A stretch of 64,000 bases of DNA, taken from NCBI RefSeq assembly GCF_001981525.1, contig NZ_MPSB01000001.1, positions 372,001 through 436,000 of the forward strand, in the 5' to 3' direction. Position 1 is the first letter of the stretch, and each line of letters opens with the position of its first letter. Made by a program: the position numbers and the translations under genes. The DNA comes from Sphingomonas jeddahensis. GTDB lineage: Bacteria; Pseudomonadota; Alphaproteobacteria; Sphingomonadales; Sphingomonadaceae. The notes beneath the pieces were generated by a model. The model was not told the DNA's origin. It worked only from the letters and a program-made list of their open reading frames with translations, and ran no database searches. Below, one piece after another: positions 43,957 through 57,761 of the stretch.

Positions 43957-46900
43957 TCAATAGTCCTTGGAGTAACGCAGCTGCGCGTTTGATCCGCCGA
44001 ACGACCCCGCTTGGGTCAGCAGGCTCAGCGACTTGGTCAGCGCAATGGTGAGCTGAGTCGCGGTGAAGCCGCGGGCATCGGTGACGATCTCGATATAGAT
44101 ATCGTCGGTCAGATACTTGCCTGCAGCGAGCGCCGTTCCGCGCCCGCTCGCATCGTCCGCACCAAGCACGCGCAGCCGATCGAACCCGGTCGCCGAGCGA
44201 AGCTTGCCCAGTGGGTTTAGCCCACCGCCCGATCCGCGCAGCGAGTTAACCGCCGACGCCAACTGCAACGCTTCCATTGCCGACAGATTCTCCGGGTTCG
44301 TTCCGAAGAGCAGGCGGCTCAGCACCTCGTCCTGCGGCAGTGCGGGCGTGGAGGTGAAGGCGATTTGCGGCCGCTGCCCGGTGCCGGTGATGTTGATGAC
44401 GAAGGTGATGCCATCGTTCACCGTCGTTGCGCGGATGTCGATATCCGGGTCGGTCAGCGCGCCACCGCGGAAGCGGATGCGGCCACGTTCGACCTCGAAA
44501 TTCTTGCCGGCGAACGAATAGGTACCGCGAACCAGATCGAGTCCGCCGGTGATGACCGGCGCCGCCGAGGTGCCGCCGATCCGCATGTCGGCCTCCCATT
44601 CGCTTTCCAGCCCCATGCCGGAAACGTAGAGCTGGTTCTCGGCGCGTACGCGCATGTCGAGCTTGAACAGCCCCATGGAGGGCGCCTTCTCCTGCGCCGG
44701 CCGGTCGGTGATGCGCGGTTCGCGAATGTCGCTCTTGCGCCGCACGCCGGTCAGCTCAGGCACTTCGGCCGCGCCCTGGCGGATGATCTGGTAACGCGCC
44801 TCCGGAATGGTGATGTCGGCGCGGATCAGCCCGCCGCCGCGCCCGTTCGTCACCTGCACGGTCCCGCTCGCCGTCGCGCCAATCGAATCGGAGCGCGCAA
44901 GGCGTGCATTGTCCAGCCGCGCGTTGATCTGCATCGGATAGCCCTGGTCCGCCGCCAGGCCGACATAGCCTTGCGCCTGCACCGAACCATCACCCGCCTT
45001 GGCGCTCATGCTGTCGAGCTGGAGCCGATCGTTGGTAAAGCGCGCGCGGATCGCCATGTTCGACAGCCGCGTGCCATAGGTCTCGTTGTCATAGGTCAGC
45101 GCATCGGCGCGGATTACGCCGTTGAGCTGCGGCGCCGAGACGCGGCCGGCGAAATCGGCAGCGACCACGATCGGACCGGTGAGCTGCTGCTCCGCGAGAC
45201 CTGCCAGGCTGAACAGCACGCCCGAGGGACCATTGTAGCGGATGCCGCCGGAAAGCGGCGCCGCCATCAGGCGCGACGCCCAGGAGCTGCCGCTGCCGAC
45301 CGGGCGGAGGAAGGCCTGCATCCGCCCGACGGTGGTGGCGCCACGCTTCACCAGCGCACGCGCTTCCGCCCCGTTTGACACCAGTCGTCCGGCGAACACC
45401 ACATCGACCGGCTGCGACACCGCCGCCAGGCTGGAACGCTGGAAGCCGGTGATCGTCATGCGCGCATCGGCCTGCGGGAAGGCATTGGCATTCGCCTGTG
45501 CGAAATCGAGGCTGCCGGTCGCTTTACCGCTCAGCCCAAGGTTCGGGATCAGCGCATTGGCGATCGACAGGTCGAGGCTGTCGAGCCGCAACTGCGCGTT
45601 GATCCCGCTGCCATAGCTGCCGGCGACGCGCATCCGGCCCCGATCGAACACGATCTGCGTTGGCGCCAGGCGATAGGTGCCACCCGCCGTGGTGATGCGC
45701 GCCGGATTGCCGGTGCGGAAGTTGATGTTGTTTGCCTGGCCCTGGAGTGCGACGAGATATTCGCTCGGCGACAGCTTGGCGTTGGCCGCCAGGCGGAAGG
45801 GCACGCTGTTTGATCCGGTCAGCAGTGCCTGCGCCGTACCGTTGCCACCGGCATAGTTCACCTTCACCCGGCCCGACTGGATGACGGTCGGCCCGTAGCG
45901 CAGATCGGCGACCTGCGCATCGGCGACCACTTGCGGCTGATCGTACAGCACGACATTGGCCTTCACGATAGCGCGGCCGATTACGAAATCGACCTGGCCG
46001 GGAATGCGCGCGGCGTTGGCGCGCGCATCGACATTCGCCGTCTGGTACTTGCCTCGGGCGCCGAGTGCCACGGCACCTGACAGGCCCGATCCAGCGAAGT
46101 TCAGCCGTCCGGTGAACGGCCCGGCCGCTGACTGTACGATGCGGCCTGCAAAGTTGACGCCGGCAAACACCACCCTGCGGACATCCACCGCAAGCTGCTT
46201 GCCCATCGAAACGACCACGTCGGCGTTGAATGGGCCATAGGTCGTGCCGCCGGTCGCGGTGACGGCATAGGCGCCGTTGCGGCCGACCACGCGTGCGTTG
46301 AGATTTGCCAAGCCGATGCCGACGCCTGGTCGCGGCGCACGCAAGGTCACCACTGGTGACGCAGCACTGCCGCTCACCCGCGCGAACAGCGGGCCATATT
46401 TGCTGGAATAGGCATCGGCCGATACTGCCACGGCGCCGGTGTTGAGGTCGTACCGTCCTTCGCCGCGCGTTACGCGGAACAAGGGCGCGGTCACCCGCAT
46501 GTTGCGGAAGGTAATGATCCCGTCGGTGTCATAGCCGAAGTTGGTGACGGCCACCGCATTGCCGCCCAGGAACGTCCGCGCACCCTCGTTGAAGATCTCG
46601 CGCGTTTGCACGCCCACCCGGCCGACGATGCCGAACCCACCGTTGGGCTTGGTCACCAATTCGGCATCCGTGTTGAGATTGAGGATGCCCACGCTTTCGA
46701 CGCGGAAGTTGTTGACCCGCCCCTTCAGCGCGCCGGTGTAGCGCCCCGTCTCCATGTTCGCCGCGATGATCGCGGTGGCGTCAATCGTGTCTGAACGGAC
46801 GCGGAGGTTGTCGGACAGGATCGTCGGCATGTCGATCGCAATGTCGCCGTCAATCCGCACGTTGGTGGTAAGGCCGCCCAGCGCCGGGTTGAGCCCCGAA

Positions 46901-48180
46901 ATGCGCCGTGCGCGGGCATGCAGCGGCACCATGATGCGGTCGGCATCCACGCGCGCCAGCCCTTCGGCATAGACATTCTCTACCGTGGTTTCCGCAAAAC
47001 CCAGCGCGGTCGCGCGGACCTTATAGTCCACTGCCGGCGTCGCAAAGGCGCCGTTCAGCACAACGCGCGCCAGCACGTCGCGACCGCGCAGGTTGGGCGC
47101 GATCGCGCCCGGGGTCAGCAGCTTCGCATCGACCGCGAAATTGCCAAACTGGCTGTTCGCCATGTCGATGATGCCGCCGGCATCCACCGCCAGCGCGCTC
47201 GACCGCAGCTTGACCCGGGTATCGGCGCGGCGCTCCTGCAACGTCGTATCGATCGCCACATCGAGCTGCGGCGCGGTGAGCCGTTCGACGGGCCCTTCAA
47301 GATAAAGGCCTGGCCGCGTCGCGCCGCGCACCTCGATATGCCCGTCGCGGGCGGAAAGATCGAGGTTGGCAAGCTGCCCGCCGCCGAGGGTGGCGACGGC
47401 CTTGCCCTTCCATGAGGCCCAGCTGCCCTGCCCGCCGATGGTCGCCCGCAGTGGCGCCTTGGTCCCCGCCATCGACGACACCAGGCCACCGGCCGGCGCG
47501 AACAGCCGCGCGTCGATTTCAAGCTTGTTGTCGTCGGGCACTGCATCCAGTCGCAGCTTCAGCGTGTCGCCGCCCGCCACGCCGGCCGCGCGCAGCGCAG
47601 CGCCGTCCACCGTCAGCTGCGCGCGGCGGTCGGCGATGTGCGCCGCGCCGTCGATGCGCGCGATATGCCGCTGCCCGGCGACCGGCGCCTCCATTACGAA
47701 GCGTGCGACGCGCAGCCGATCGATGTCGATGTCCAGATCCGGCAGCAGCGGCGCATTTGGGTCGCTGGGCTGCGGGATCAGCGCGGGATTGCGCGCCATG
47801 GTGATGAGCTCGCTGTTGAGGCTCTTCACGTTGACGTGATTGTTGATGAAAGCGAACGGCCGCCAGTCGACATCGAGGCGCGGCGAGGTGATGAACACGC
47901 CCTTGGGATCGCTGACCCGCACGTCGGTCAGCGTCATGCGGCCATATAGCGAACCGTCGATCCGCCCGACCTTGATATTGAGCCCGCCCGCGGTGGAGTA
48001 ATTGCCCAGCTGGTCGGCGACGAAGCGCCTGCCCGGATCGGTGTTGATCCCGAACACGATCGCCAGCAACAGAAAGGCGCATGCCGCAATGGCTACGGCG
48101 ATCCACTTCAGGATGCGTTGCCACAGCGGACGATGCACGACGAGGACTTCGGTGTCGGCGGAGGCGGTGGTTTCGACCAT
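43957..48180 (-). CDS. tamB: translocation and assembly module subunit TamB
   Basis: Large 1407-aa inner-membrane-anchored periplasmic protein. An N-terminal membrane helix (IAVAIAACAFLLLAIVFGIN) is followed by a long beta-taco/AsmA-like body. The C-terminal DUF490 domain contains DLVRGTYSFAGKNFEVERGRIRFRGG, split here, then LTDPDIDIRATT, and LPQDEVLSRLLFGTNPENLSA. TamB bridges the periplasm for outer-membrane protein insertion or phospholipid transport. Its ATG shares a base with the tamA TGA. Confidence 0.96.
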   Translation of the reverse strand: MVETTASADTEVLVVHRPLWQRILKWIAVAIAACAFLLLAIVFGINTDPGRRFVADQLGNYSTAGGLNIKVGRIDGSLYGRMTLTDVRVSDPKGVFITSPRLDVDWRPFAFINNHVNVKSLNSELITMARNPALIPQPSDPNAPLLPDLDIDIDRLRVARFVMEAPVAGQRHIARIDGAAHIADRRAQLTVDGAALRAAGVAGGDTLKLRLDAVPDDNKLEIDARLFAPAGGLVSSMAGTKAPLRATIGGQGSWASWKGKAVATLGGGQLANLDLSARDGHIEVRGATRPGLYLEGPVERLTAPQLDVAIDTTLQERRADTRVKLRSSALAVDAGGIIDMANSQFGNFAVDAKLLTPGAIAPNLRGRDVLARVVLNGAFATPAVDYKVRATALGFAETTVENVYAEGLARVDADRIMVPLHARARRISGLNPALGGLTTNVRIDGDIAIDMPTILSDNLRVRSDTIDATAIIAANMETGRYTGALKGRVNNFRVESVGILNLNTDAELVTKPNGGFGIVGRVGVQTREIFNEGARTFLGGNAVAVTNFGYDTDGIITFRNMRVTAPLFRVTRGEGRYDLNTGAVAVSADAYSSKYGPLFARVSGSAASPVVTLRAPRPGVGIGLANLNARVVGRNGAYAVTATGGTTYGPFNADVVVSMGKQLAVDVRRVVFAGVNFAGRIVQSAAGPFTGRLNFAGSGLSGAVALGARGKYQTANVDARANAARIPGQVDFVIGRAIVKANVVLYDQPQVVADAQVADLRYGPTVIQSGRVKVNYAGGNGTAQALLTGSNSVPFRLAANAKLSPSEYLVALQGQANNINFRTGNPARITTAGGTYRLAPTQIVFDRGRMRVAGSYGSGINAQLRLDSLDLSIANALIPNLGLSGKATGSLDFAQANANAFPQADARMTITGFQRSSLAAVSQPVDVVFAGRLVSNGAEARALVKRGATTVGRMQAFLRPVGSGSSWASRLMAAPLSGGIRYNGPSGVLFSLAGLAEQQLTGPIVVAADFAGRVSAPQLNGVIRADALTYDNETYGTRLSNMAIRARFTNDRLQLDSMSAKAGDGSVQAQGYVGLAADQGYPMQINARLDNARLARSDSIGATASGTVQVTNGRGGGLIRADITIPEARYQIIRQGAAEVPELTGVRRKSDIREPRITDRPAQEKAPSMGLFKLDMRVRAENQLYVSGMGLESEWEADMRIGGTSAAPVITGGLDLVRGTYSFAGKNFEVERGRIRFRGGALTDPDIDIRATTVNDGITFVINITGTGQRPQIAFTSTPALPQDEVLSRLLFGTNPENLSAMEALQLASAVNSLRGSGGGLNPLGKLRSATGFDRLRVLGADDASGRGTALAAGKYLTDDIYIEIVTDARGFTATQLTIALTKSLSLLTQAGSFGGSNAQLRYSKDY

Positions 48181-50396
48181 CAGAATGCCTGCCCGATCGA
48201 GACGTAGAGCGCGATCCGCCCGTCGCCCTCACGCGGATTCAGCGGTGTCGCGATGTCAACGCGCATCGGGCCGAAATTGGTGTAGAAGCGTCCCCCGATA
48301 CCCGCGCCGAAGCGCAGGTCCGATCCCGTCGGAAAAGTGCTCTCATAGGCGTTGCCGGCGTCGATGAAGGGCACGATCCCGAAATTCCCGAAGCGGTAGC
48401 GCGCTTCAAGCGCGAATTCGTTGATGCTGCGTCCGCCAACGGGCCGCAGATCGCCGATGTCGATGTTGCCATCCTCGTCAGGCCGCAGCGACGATACCGG
48501 CTCGAACGGCCCAAGCCGCTGGAAGCCGTAGCCGCGCACCGACCCACCGCCGCCGCCGTAATAGCGCCGCGAGGGCGACAGGTCGTCGCGATCGATGCCG
48601 AAGATCGAACCGGCGCGCGCGCGCCCCGCGATCACCAGGCTGTCGCTGACCGGGTAATATAGCGTGCCTTCCACCATCGTGCGCGCATAGGGCCGAACCG
48701 ACCCCTGCACCGAGGTTTCCGGGCTGAGATTGAGTTTCAGGCGGAAGCCCTTGGTGGGATTGAGCAGATCGTCGGACTTGTCCCACACCGCCTGCAACGG
48801 GATGGCGGCGATGCCATAGGTCCGCCGCACGCGCTCGTTCCGACCGAAGTCGAACACGCTTTCGTTGGTGCCGGTCAGCTCGGCGCCGAAAGCATAGGTG
48901 AACGGCTTCTGCCAGATGGGCGTCGAATCATACGCCCAGCGCGCGAAGATCGTGCCGGTGAAGGCGTCAAAGGCGTCGTAATTCGCGTGATTAGCCGCAA
49001 CGCCCGCAGAGAAGGTACGGTCGCGCTTGCCCGCGTTGTTGCGCCGGAAGGTCGCCGATGCACCCTGCTGCTGCGTGCCGCCGACCGCAGTGAGGATCAG
49101 CGCGCCTTCGGGCGGGAACAGGTTGCGGTGGGTCCAGCTACCCTCGAGCTTGACGCCCTCGCCCGTGCCATAGCCGCCGCTGCCCGCAAGGCTGCGCCAC
49201 GGCCCCTTGGTCTGGCGCACCATCAGATCGACCTGTTCGGTCCCGTCCGGTCCTGCCTTGCCTGTCCGCACCGGCTCCACGCCGACGCTGTCAAACAGTC
49301 CCGTTGCGACCAGCGCCTCGCGCAGGTCGTCACGCTTGCGCGTGTCGTACAATTCGCCCTGCTTGAACCGGGGGAATATGCTGAGATGGTCGGGGTCGAA
49401 CACCGCATCGCCCTCGGTACGCACCACCCCGAACGAGGATCGCGGCCCGGTTTCCACCGGCAGCGTGTAATCGCCGGTCAGGGTTGTATCGTCGAGCAGG
49501 ATGTCGCGATCGCCCACCTCGACAAAGGGATAGCCGCGCTGCGGCAGCACCAACGCGACATTCGCCTCTGCGCCCTGCACCCGCGCCGCCTCGATCGGAT
49601 CACCCGTCTTCAGCGGCAGTTGTTCGCGCACCAGGTTCGGCGGCACCGTCTCGTTGGCGGTGACGTTGATCGCGCCCAGCTTGTAGATGGCGCCCGGCGT
49701 TGCGGTCAGCACCGCGCGCAACCGGCCCTTTCGGTCGGGCACCGTCTCCAGCGCCACCGACGCGACGCCATCATAATAGCCCAGCGACTTCATCAGCCGA
49801 ACGGCGAGCTGCTCGTCTTCCTTGCCGCGCGCGTTGACCTGGGTTGCGTTTGCTGCCTTGCCATCGCCCTCCTCGAGCGCGGATAGCGACTTGAACTCAT
49901 CCTCCAGCCCGATCTCATCTAGCCCCCGCACCACCGTCACGTAGCGGATTTCCGGTGCATCCGCTTCTGCAACATCGGCGGCGGTTTGCAGCGGCACCGT
50001 CTCGGTGCTGCCGAGCGGCGTCAGTGGTTGGGCAAGCTCGGGATCAACCGGCGCCTCGGGCGGCAGTGTGCCCGCGGGCACATCGGCGAGCGGAGGAGCA
50101 GGTGGCACTTGCAGCCCCGCCTGCGGCGGCGCGGCCTGCGGCATCGACGCCTGGGGCATCGGCTCGAGCGGCGCATTGAGATCGCTGGAAAGCGAGGGCA
50201 GCGCGGCATCGAACGTCGCGTCGGGCACGATCGGCGCGTTGCCCTGCGGGTCAGCCGCGGGCGTCGTCGCAGAGCGCGGTGCATCGGGACCTGTCGCCGG
50301 CGCCGTACCCGGTTTCGTCATCTGTGCCCCAACCGGGGTAGATGCTGCGATCAGCGCAACCGCGAGCCAGCGATGACACCCCGAACTGAAACTCAC
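48180..50396 (-). CDS. tamA: translocation and assembly module subunit TamA (BamA-family outer-membrane protein)
   Basis: 738-aa Omp85-family protein. Signal peptide with ASTPVGAQ cleavage. Residues about 25-140 are an Ala/Pro-rich low-complexity stretch not seen in E. coli TamA. The POTRA domains follow (IYKLGAINVTANETVP, LVREQLPLKTGDPI, ANVALVLPQRGYPF). The C-terminal beta-barrel ends with YVSIGQAF, a Phe-terminated barrel signature, and has GGSVRGYGFQRLGPF, the Omp85 VRGY-type motif. It is the first gene of tamAB. Confidence 0.95.
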   Translation of the reverse strand: MSFSSGCHRWLAVALIAASTPVGAQMTKPGTAPATGPDAPRSATTPAADPQGNAPIVPDATFDAALPSLSSDLNAPLEPMPQASMPQAAPPQAGLQVPPAPPLADVPAGTLPPEAPVDPELAQPLTPLGSTETVPLQTAADVAEADAPEIRYVTVVRGLDEIGLEDEFKSLSALEEGDGKAANATQVNARGKEDEQLAVRLMKSLGYYDGVASVALETVPDRKGRLRAVLTATPGAIYKLGAINVTANETVPPNLVREQLPLKTGDPIEAARVQGAEANVALVLPQRGYPFVEVGDRDILLDDTTLTGDYTLPVETGPRSSFGVVRTEGDAVFDPDHLSIFPRFKQGELYDTRKRDDLREALVATGLFDSVGVEPVRTGKAGPDGTEQVDLMVRQTKGPWRSLAGSGGYGTGEGVKLEGSWTHRNLFPPEGALILTAVGGTQQQGASATFRRNNAGKRDRTFSAGVAANHANYDAFDAFTGTIFARWAYDSTPIWQKPFTYAFGAELTGTNESVFDFGRNERVRRTYGIAAIPLQAVWDKSDDLLNPTKGFRLKLNLSPETSVQGSVRPYARTMVEGTLYYPVSDSLVIAGRARAGSIFGIDRDDLSPSRRYYGGGGGSVRGYGFQRLGPFEPVSSLRPDEDGNIDIGDLRPVGGRSINEFALEARYRFGNFGIVPFIDAGNAYESTFPTGSDLRFGAGIGGRFYTNFGPMRVDIATPLNPREGDGRIALYVSIGQAF

Positions 50397-50901
50397 GATT
50401 GCCCCTTTTCGACGCGGACCGCTCGAACTTTCGATGCGTTCCCGTATCTTGCAACGCCCGCCCTAAGGATAAGTTTCCTTAACGCGCGGCCGCCTTCCTC
50501 GTCATCCCGCACGTGATCCCGGATCCAAGCCGCCGCGCACGTTGCTGCAATCGGGGAGCGACATGTCTCTAATAACCACGTCAGCCCCACCTTGTACCGG
50601 GTTTAAAGCCCCGAACTTCATGGTTTCAAGGCGCGGACCGCTGAATGCCGGGATCGAGCCCGGCATCGCGGGAGAAACATGGGAAGCTCGATCGCTTCAC
50701 CCTCATCCCCTAATCAACCTGCGACACATTGCGACATGTTTGAGGGTGGCCTCCCCCGTTGAAACCGATTACCCGGGCCTCAGCAGTCACGCTGCCCCAT
50801 CCCGTGTAATCGCTTGGCGGAGATCAAGACATAATGCATCACCCGCACGGTCGTGCGCCTGCATTCTGTGGGGCCGGCGCCTTCATGAGCAAGCAGGATT
50901 G
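50397..50901. other. 505-bp divergent region upstream of tamA and the RND efflux operon
   Basis: No credible gene. It must hold promoters for both sides. Repeat fragments occur at 50500-50529 (CGTCATCCCGCACGTGATCC) and a perfect hairpin ATGCCGGG..CCCGGCAT is at 50645-50666. I see no adjacent TetR or MarR gene and no clear operator. A frame open from 50542 in register with the adaptor has no family similarity before 50902. Confidence 0.7.
50645..50666. repeat. short hairpin repeat upstream of the RND operon
   Basis: ATGCCGGG (50645-50652) and CCCGGCAT (50659-50666) are perfect arms around ATCGAG. It resembles half of the 27711-27821 family and the 29385-29411 hairpin. Confidence 0.6.
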
Positions 50902-52103
50902 ATGCCGTTGATCGACGCACGAAAGCTCGCCGTGCTCGCCGCGCTGGCGCTGACCGCATGTGGTGACGGCGCGGAGCAGGCCAACAAAAAGGAACAACGC
51001 CGCGGTCCCGCGCAGGTCGGCTATGTCGTGGTGCAGCAAACGCGCGTGCCGCTTGTCACGGAGCTTGCTGGTCGGACGTTCGCGTATCGCAGTTCTGAGG
51101 TCCGCCCGCAGGTCAGCGGCGTGATCCAGAAGATGTTCTTCAACGAAGGCACGGTCGTGCGCCGGGGCCAGCCGCTCTACCAGATTGATCCCAGCCTTTA
51201 TCGCGCGGCGGTCAATGAGGCGCGCGCCAATGTCGCCAGCGCGCAGGCCACCGCCCAGGCCGCGCGCGTCCGCGCCGACCGGCTCCGTCCGCTTGCCGAG
51301 ATCGAGGCAGTCAGCAAACAGGATTATACCGATGCCGTCGCGACGCAGCGGCAGGCGGAGGCGAGCATTGCGCAAGGGCGCGCGCAGCTGGAAACCGCGC
51401 GTACCAACCTACGCTTCGCCACCGTACCGGCGCCGATCACCGGGCGGATCGGCCGCACGCTGTTCACCGTCGGTGCGCTCGTCACAGCCAGCCAAACCGA
51501 ACCGCTGACCACCATTCAGCAGCTCGACCCGATCTATGTCGATATCCAGCAATCGGCAGCCGCGCTGCTGAACCTCAGGCGCCGCATGGCCGCCGGCGGC
51601 GTGCTGCCGGCCAGCGCCTCCGTCCGGCTGAAGCTGGAAGACGGCAGCGATTACGGCCAGACCGGCACCGTTGAATTCGCCGAAGTGGTGGTCGATCAGC
51701 AGACCGGCACGGTCACGCTGCGCGCCCGCTTCCCCAATCCCGGCGGCCTCCTTCTGCCGGGCATGTTCGTCCGCGCCGTCTTCGCGCAAGCGATCGAGAC
51801 CAACGCCTTTCTCGTGCCGCAGCAGGCCGTGTCGCGCGACCCCCAAGGAAACGCCACCGTCTGGCTGGTCGGCGCGAACAACAAGGTGCAGCAGCGTACC
51901 GTGCAGACCGTGCGCGCCGAAGGTGCCAATTGGGTCGTCACCGGCGGGCTCCGTCCTGGTGATCGTGTGATCACACAAGGCACCGCCAACCTCAGCGACA
52001 ATGCCACCGTCCGGCCCGTCCCCGCAAACACGCCGCAACAGCCCAAGCCCCCCTCACCCGAGCAGCTGGAACAGCAGCAAAAAGCCAAGGGCAAGGGCGA
52101 CTG

Positions 52104-52104
<1 letters not shown>
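50902..52104 (+). CDS. RND efflux periplasmic adaptor lipoprotein
   Basis: 400-aa membrane-fusion protein of the MexA/AcrA type. The signal has lipobox LTAC. The lipoyl/hairpin region reads RTFAYRSSEVRPQVSGVIQK, then FNEGTVVRRGQPLYQIDPSLY, with a coiled-coil of about 60 residues rich in Ala/Gln/Arg. FATVPAPITGRIGRTLFTVGALV closes the lipoyl domain. Start 50902 is chosen because it places the signal peptide at the N-terminus. TGATG couples it to the pump. Confidence 0.93.
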
Positions 52105-55336
<3,232 letters not shown>

Positions 55337-55340
<4 letters not shown>

Positions 55341-56767
55341 TGCGCGCGCTGGCCCCGCTCCTGCTCGTTTCGGCCCTGGGGGCGTGCTCCATGGCCCCGA
55401 AGTACGTGCGTCCGGACCCGCCGATACCTCCCTCCTGGCCCAGCGGTGATGCCTATCTGGCCCAGTCGGAGGCGACGCTCCCCAGCGTCACCTATCGCGA
55501 CATCTTCCGCGATCCGCGGCTCCAGAAACTGATCGACCAGGCACTGGCGAACAATCGTGACCTACGGGCAAGCGTGGAAAATATCGCTGCCGCCCGCGCC
55601 CAATATCGCATCCAGCGCGCCGAACTCTTCCCCCAGATCGACGTCGGTGGGGCAGTCACTCGCCGCGAGATCGGCGCCGGTTCGGCCGGCGGGAATTTCG
55701 CCGTCGGCGGAACCACTTACCAGGCGAATGCCGGCGTCAACGCCTTCGAACTCGACCTGTTCGGCCGCGTCCGCTCGCTCAGCGTCGCCGCCCTGAACCG
55801 CTACTTCGGCCAGGAGGCCGCCACGCGGGCCGTCCGCCTGACGCTTACCGGCGACGTCGCCGGCGCCTGGCTGACTTACGCCGCCGACCAGAGTCTGTTG
55901 AAACTGGCTGAGGACACCGCCGCCGCCGCACGTCGCTCCGTTACCCTGACGCGCGCGCGGGTTTCCGGCGGCATCGCGCCGCGTACGGATCTTCGTCAAG
56001 CCGAACAGATCCTCGCGACATCCGAGGCAAACATTGCCAGCCAGCGCACCGCGCTCGCTCAAGATATCAATGCCTTACAGCTGTTAGTTGGCGCGCCCGT
56101 TGCGCCATCTTTGTTGCCGCGGTCGATCGAAGAAGCGGCCGGAACGGTGGCTGAGCTACCCGCCGGCCTCGACAGTCGCGTGTTGCTGCGCCGCCCGGAC
56201 GTGGTGCAGGCAGAGTATGAGCTGCGCGCCGCCAATGCCGAGATCGGCGCCGCTCGTGCCGCATTATTCCCGAGCATCTCGCTTACCGGCCTGTTCGGTT
56301 TCGCCAGCACCGCCTTGTCCTCCCTGCTGAGCGCTGACTCACTGACGAAAACTGCAACGGCCAACATCGGCTATCCGATCTTCCGCGCGGGAGCGGGCCG
56401 TGCGGGCGTCGAGCAGACGCAGGCGCTGCAGCGCGCGGCGCTTGCGACGTACGAAGGCACGATCCAGACAGCCTTCCGCGAAGTGGCCGATGCCCTTGCG
56501 CGGCGTGGCACGGTGACCGATGAACTGGCAGCCAATGAACGCTTCGAAGCCGCCGCCGCCGACACCTATCGATTGTCGGAAGCGCGCTATCGCGGCGGAA
56601 TCGATACGTTCCTGACGACGCTGGACGCGCAACGTTCGTTGTACGCGGCACAGCAATCCGTTGTGCAGACGCGGCTGGTGCGGGCAACCAATCTGGTGAC
56701 GCTCTATCGTACGCTGGGCGGTGACTCACAGCTCAGCACCGGGATCGGGATGGTACAACAGCCATAA
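55337..56767 (+). CDS. efflux outer-membrane lipoprotein (NodT/OprM type)
   Basis: 476-aa TolC-family channel. Signal with lipobox LGAC. The pattern YVRPDPPIPPSWPSG, then QKLIDQALANNRDLRAS, and FELDLFGRVRSLSVAALNRY is that of the NodT family. The second half has ELPAGLDSRVLLRRPDVVQAE and ARAALFPSISLTGLFGF. It is the third gene of the operon (adaptor, permease, channel), giving a complete tripartite pump. Confidence 0.95.
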
Positions 56768-56873
56768 CGGCGTAATACAATCGTCACCGTGCGGTAACGA
56801 TTAAGGCATGCTACGGCAGAACCTTGTGCTCCGCGGCACGTTGTCGCGCGGACTTCAAGGAGACGTATTCAAC

Positions 56874-57665
56874 ATGGCCACTGCCGCGGCGACCTGTTCC
56901 AAGCCGCCTTCCGCTATTCTCGCTCTGACGGAATTGCCGCGTGCCCTGCTTGAATTCGGGTTGCTGCCGATGGCGGCACCAGCGCTTGCCAGCCTGCCGC
57001 GCGGCGATGGACATCCCGTGCTCGTCATTCCGGGGTTCAACGCCTCCGATCGATCGACCCGCATTCTCCGCTTCTACCTTCGCCACATGGGATATGAGGC
57101 GCACAGCTGGGATCTTGGCCGCAACCGCGGGCCGCGATCCATCGGCGATGCCGGCGAGAAACTGATCGAGCGGATCGAGACGATTTATGCGCGAGACAGC
57201 CGCCGCATCAGCATCGTCGGCTGGAGCCTGGGCGGCATCATGGCGCGCGTGATCAGCCGACGGCTACCCGACAAGGTGCGACAAGTGATCACGCTTGGTG
57301 CGCCCTTTGCCGGCACCCCGCGCGCCACTCGGGTGTGGCGCCTGTATGAGTATCTGTCGGGGCACCAGATCGATGATGAGCGCGCGCTTTCTTATCTGAG
57401 CGAGGGCGAAATGCCGCTACCCTTCCCGTCGACGGCGATCTGGAGCCGCGACGACGGCATCGTGCCTTGGGCAAGTTGCGTGGAGCCCCATTGCGACACC
57501 AGCGACAACATCGAGGTATTCGGCAGTCACTTCGGCCTGCCGATCAATGCGGCGGTAATGTACGCGATCGCGGATCGGCTCGCCCAGCCTGAGGATGCGT
57601 GGAAGCCGTTCGATCGCCGCGGATTGTGGCGCGCCATGGCTTATCCCAGCGCCGGGCACGCGTAG
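56874..57665 (+). CDS. alpha/beta hydrolase (lipase-like)
   Basis: 263 aa. HPVLVIPGFNASDRSTRILR is a lipase-type oxyanion loop and GWSLGGIMARVISRRL holds the nucleophile serine (G-W-S-L-G). Candidate acid and base are D in SRDDGIVPW and H in GSHFGLPINAA. It resembles esterase/lipases or acetyltransferases with a PGF motif. The start ATG 56874 has AAGGAG upstream at 11-12 nt spacing; ATG 56808 is also in frame. No signal peptide, so it is likely cytoplasmic. Confidence 0.85.
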   Translation: MATAAATCSKPPSAILALTELPRALLEFGLLPMAAPALASLPRGDGHPVLVIPGFNASDRSTRILRFYLRHMGYEAHSWDLGRNRGPRSIGDAGEKLIERIETIYARDSRRISIVGWSLGGIMARVISRRLPDKVRQVITLGAPFAGTPRATRVWRLYEYLSGHQIDDERALSYLSEGEMPLPFPSTAIWSRDDGIVPWASCVEPHCDTSDNIEVFGSHFGLPINAAVMYAIADRLAQPEDAWKPFDRRGLWRAMAYPSAGHA

Positions 57666-57666
57666 C

Positions 57667-57703
57667 GCCTTCCCAACTCCGGCAAAAACGGAGTTGGGAA
57701 GGC
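57667..57703. terminator. bidirectional terminator after the lipase-like gene
   Basis: A 15-bp perfect stem (GCCTTCCCAACTCCG, 57667-57681; CGGAGTTGGGAAGGC, 57689-57703) with a GCAAAAA loop, between convergent genes (lipase-like and M20 peptidase). Confidence 0.9.
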
Positions 57704-57761
57704 ACGTCAGCGGTGGTCATTAGGCTAACAAGATCAGGGCGCAACCTGCTGTATTCGCGGT

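Noticed and set aside
50542..50901. 120-residue N-terminal extension of the RND adaptor
   Set aside because: The signal peptide with lipobox begins at 50902; the upstream frame contains repeat fragments and no family similarity.
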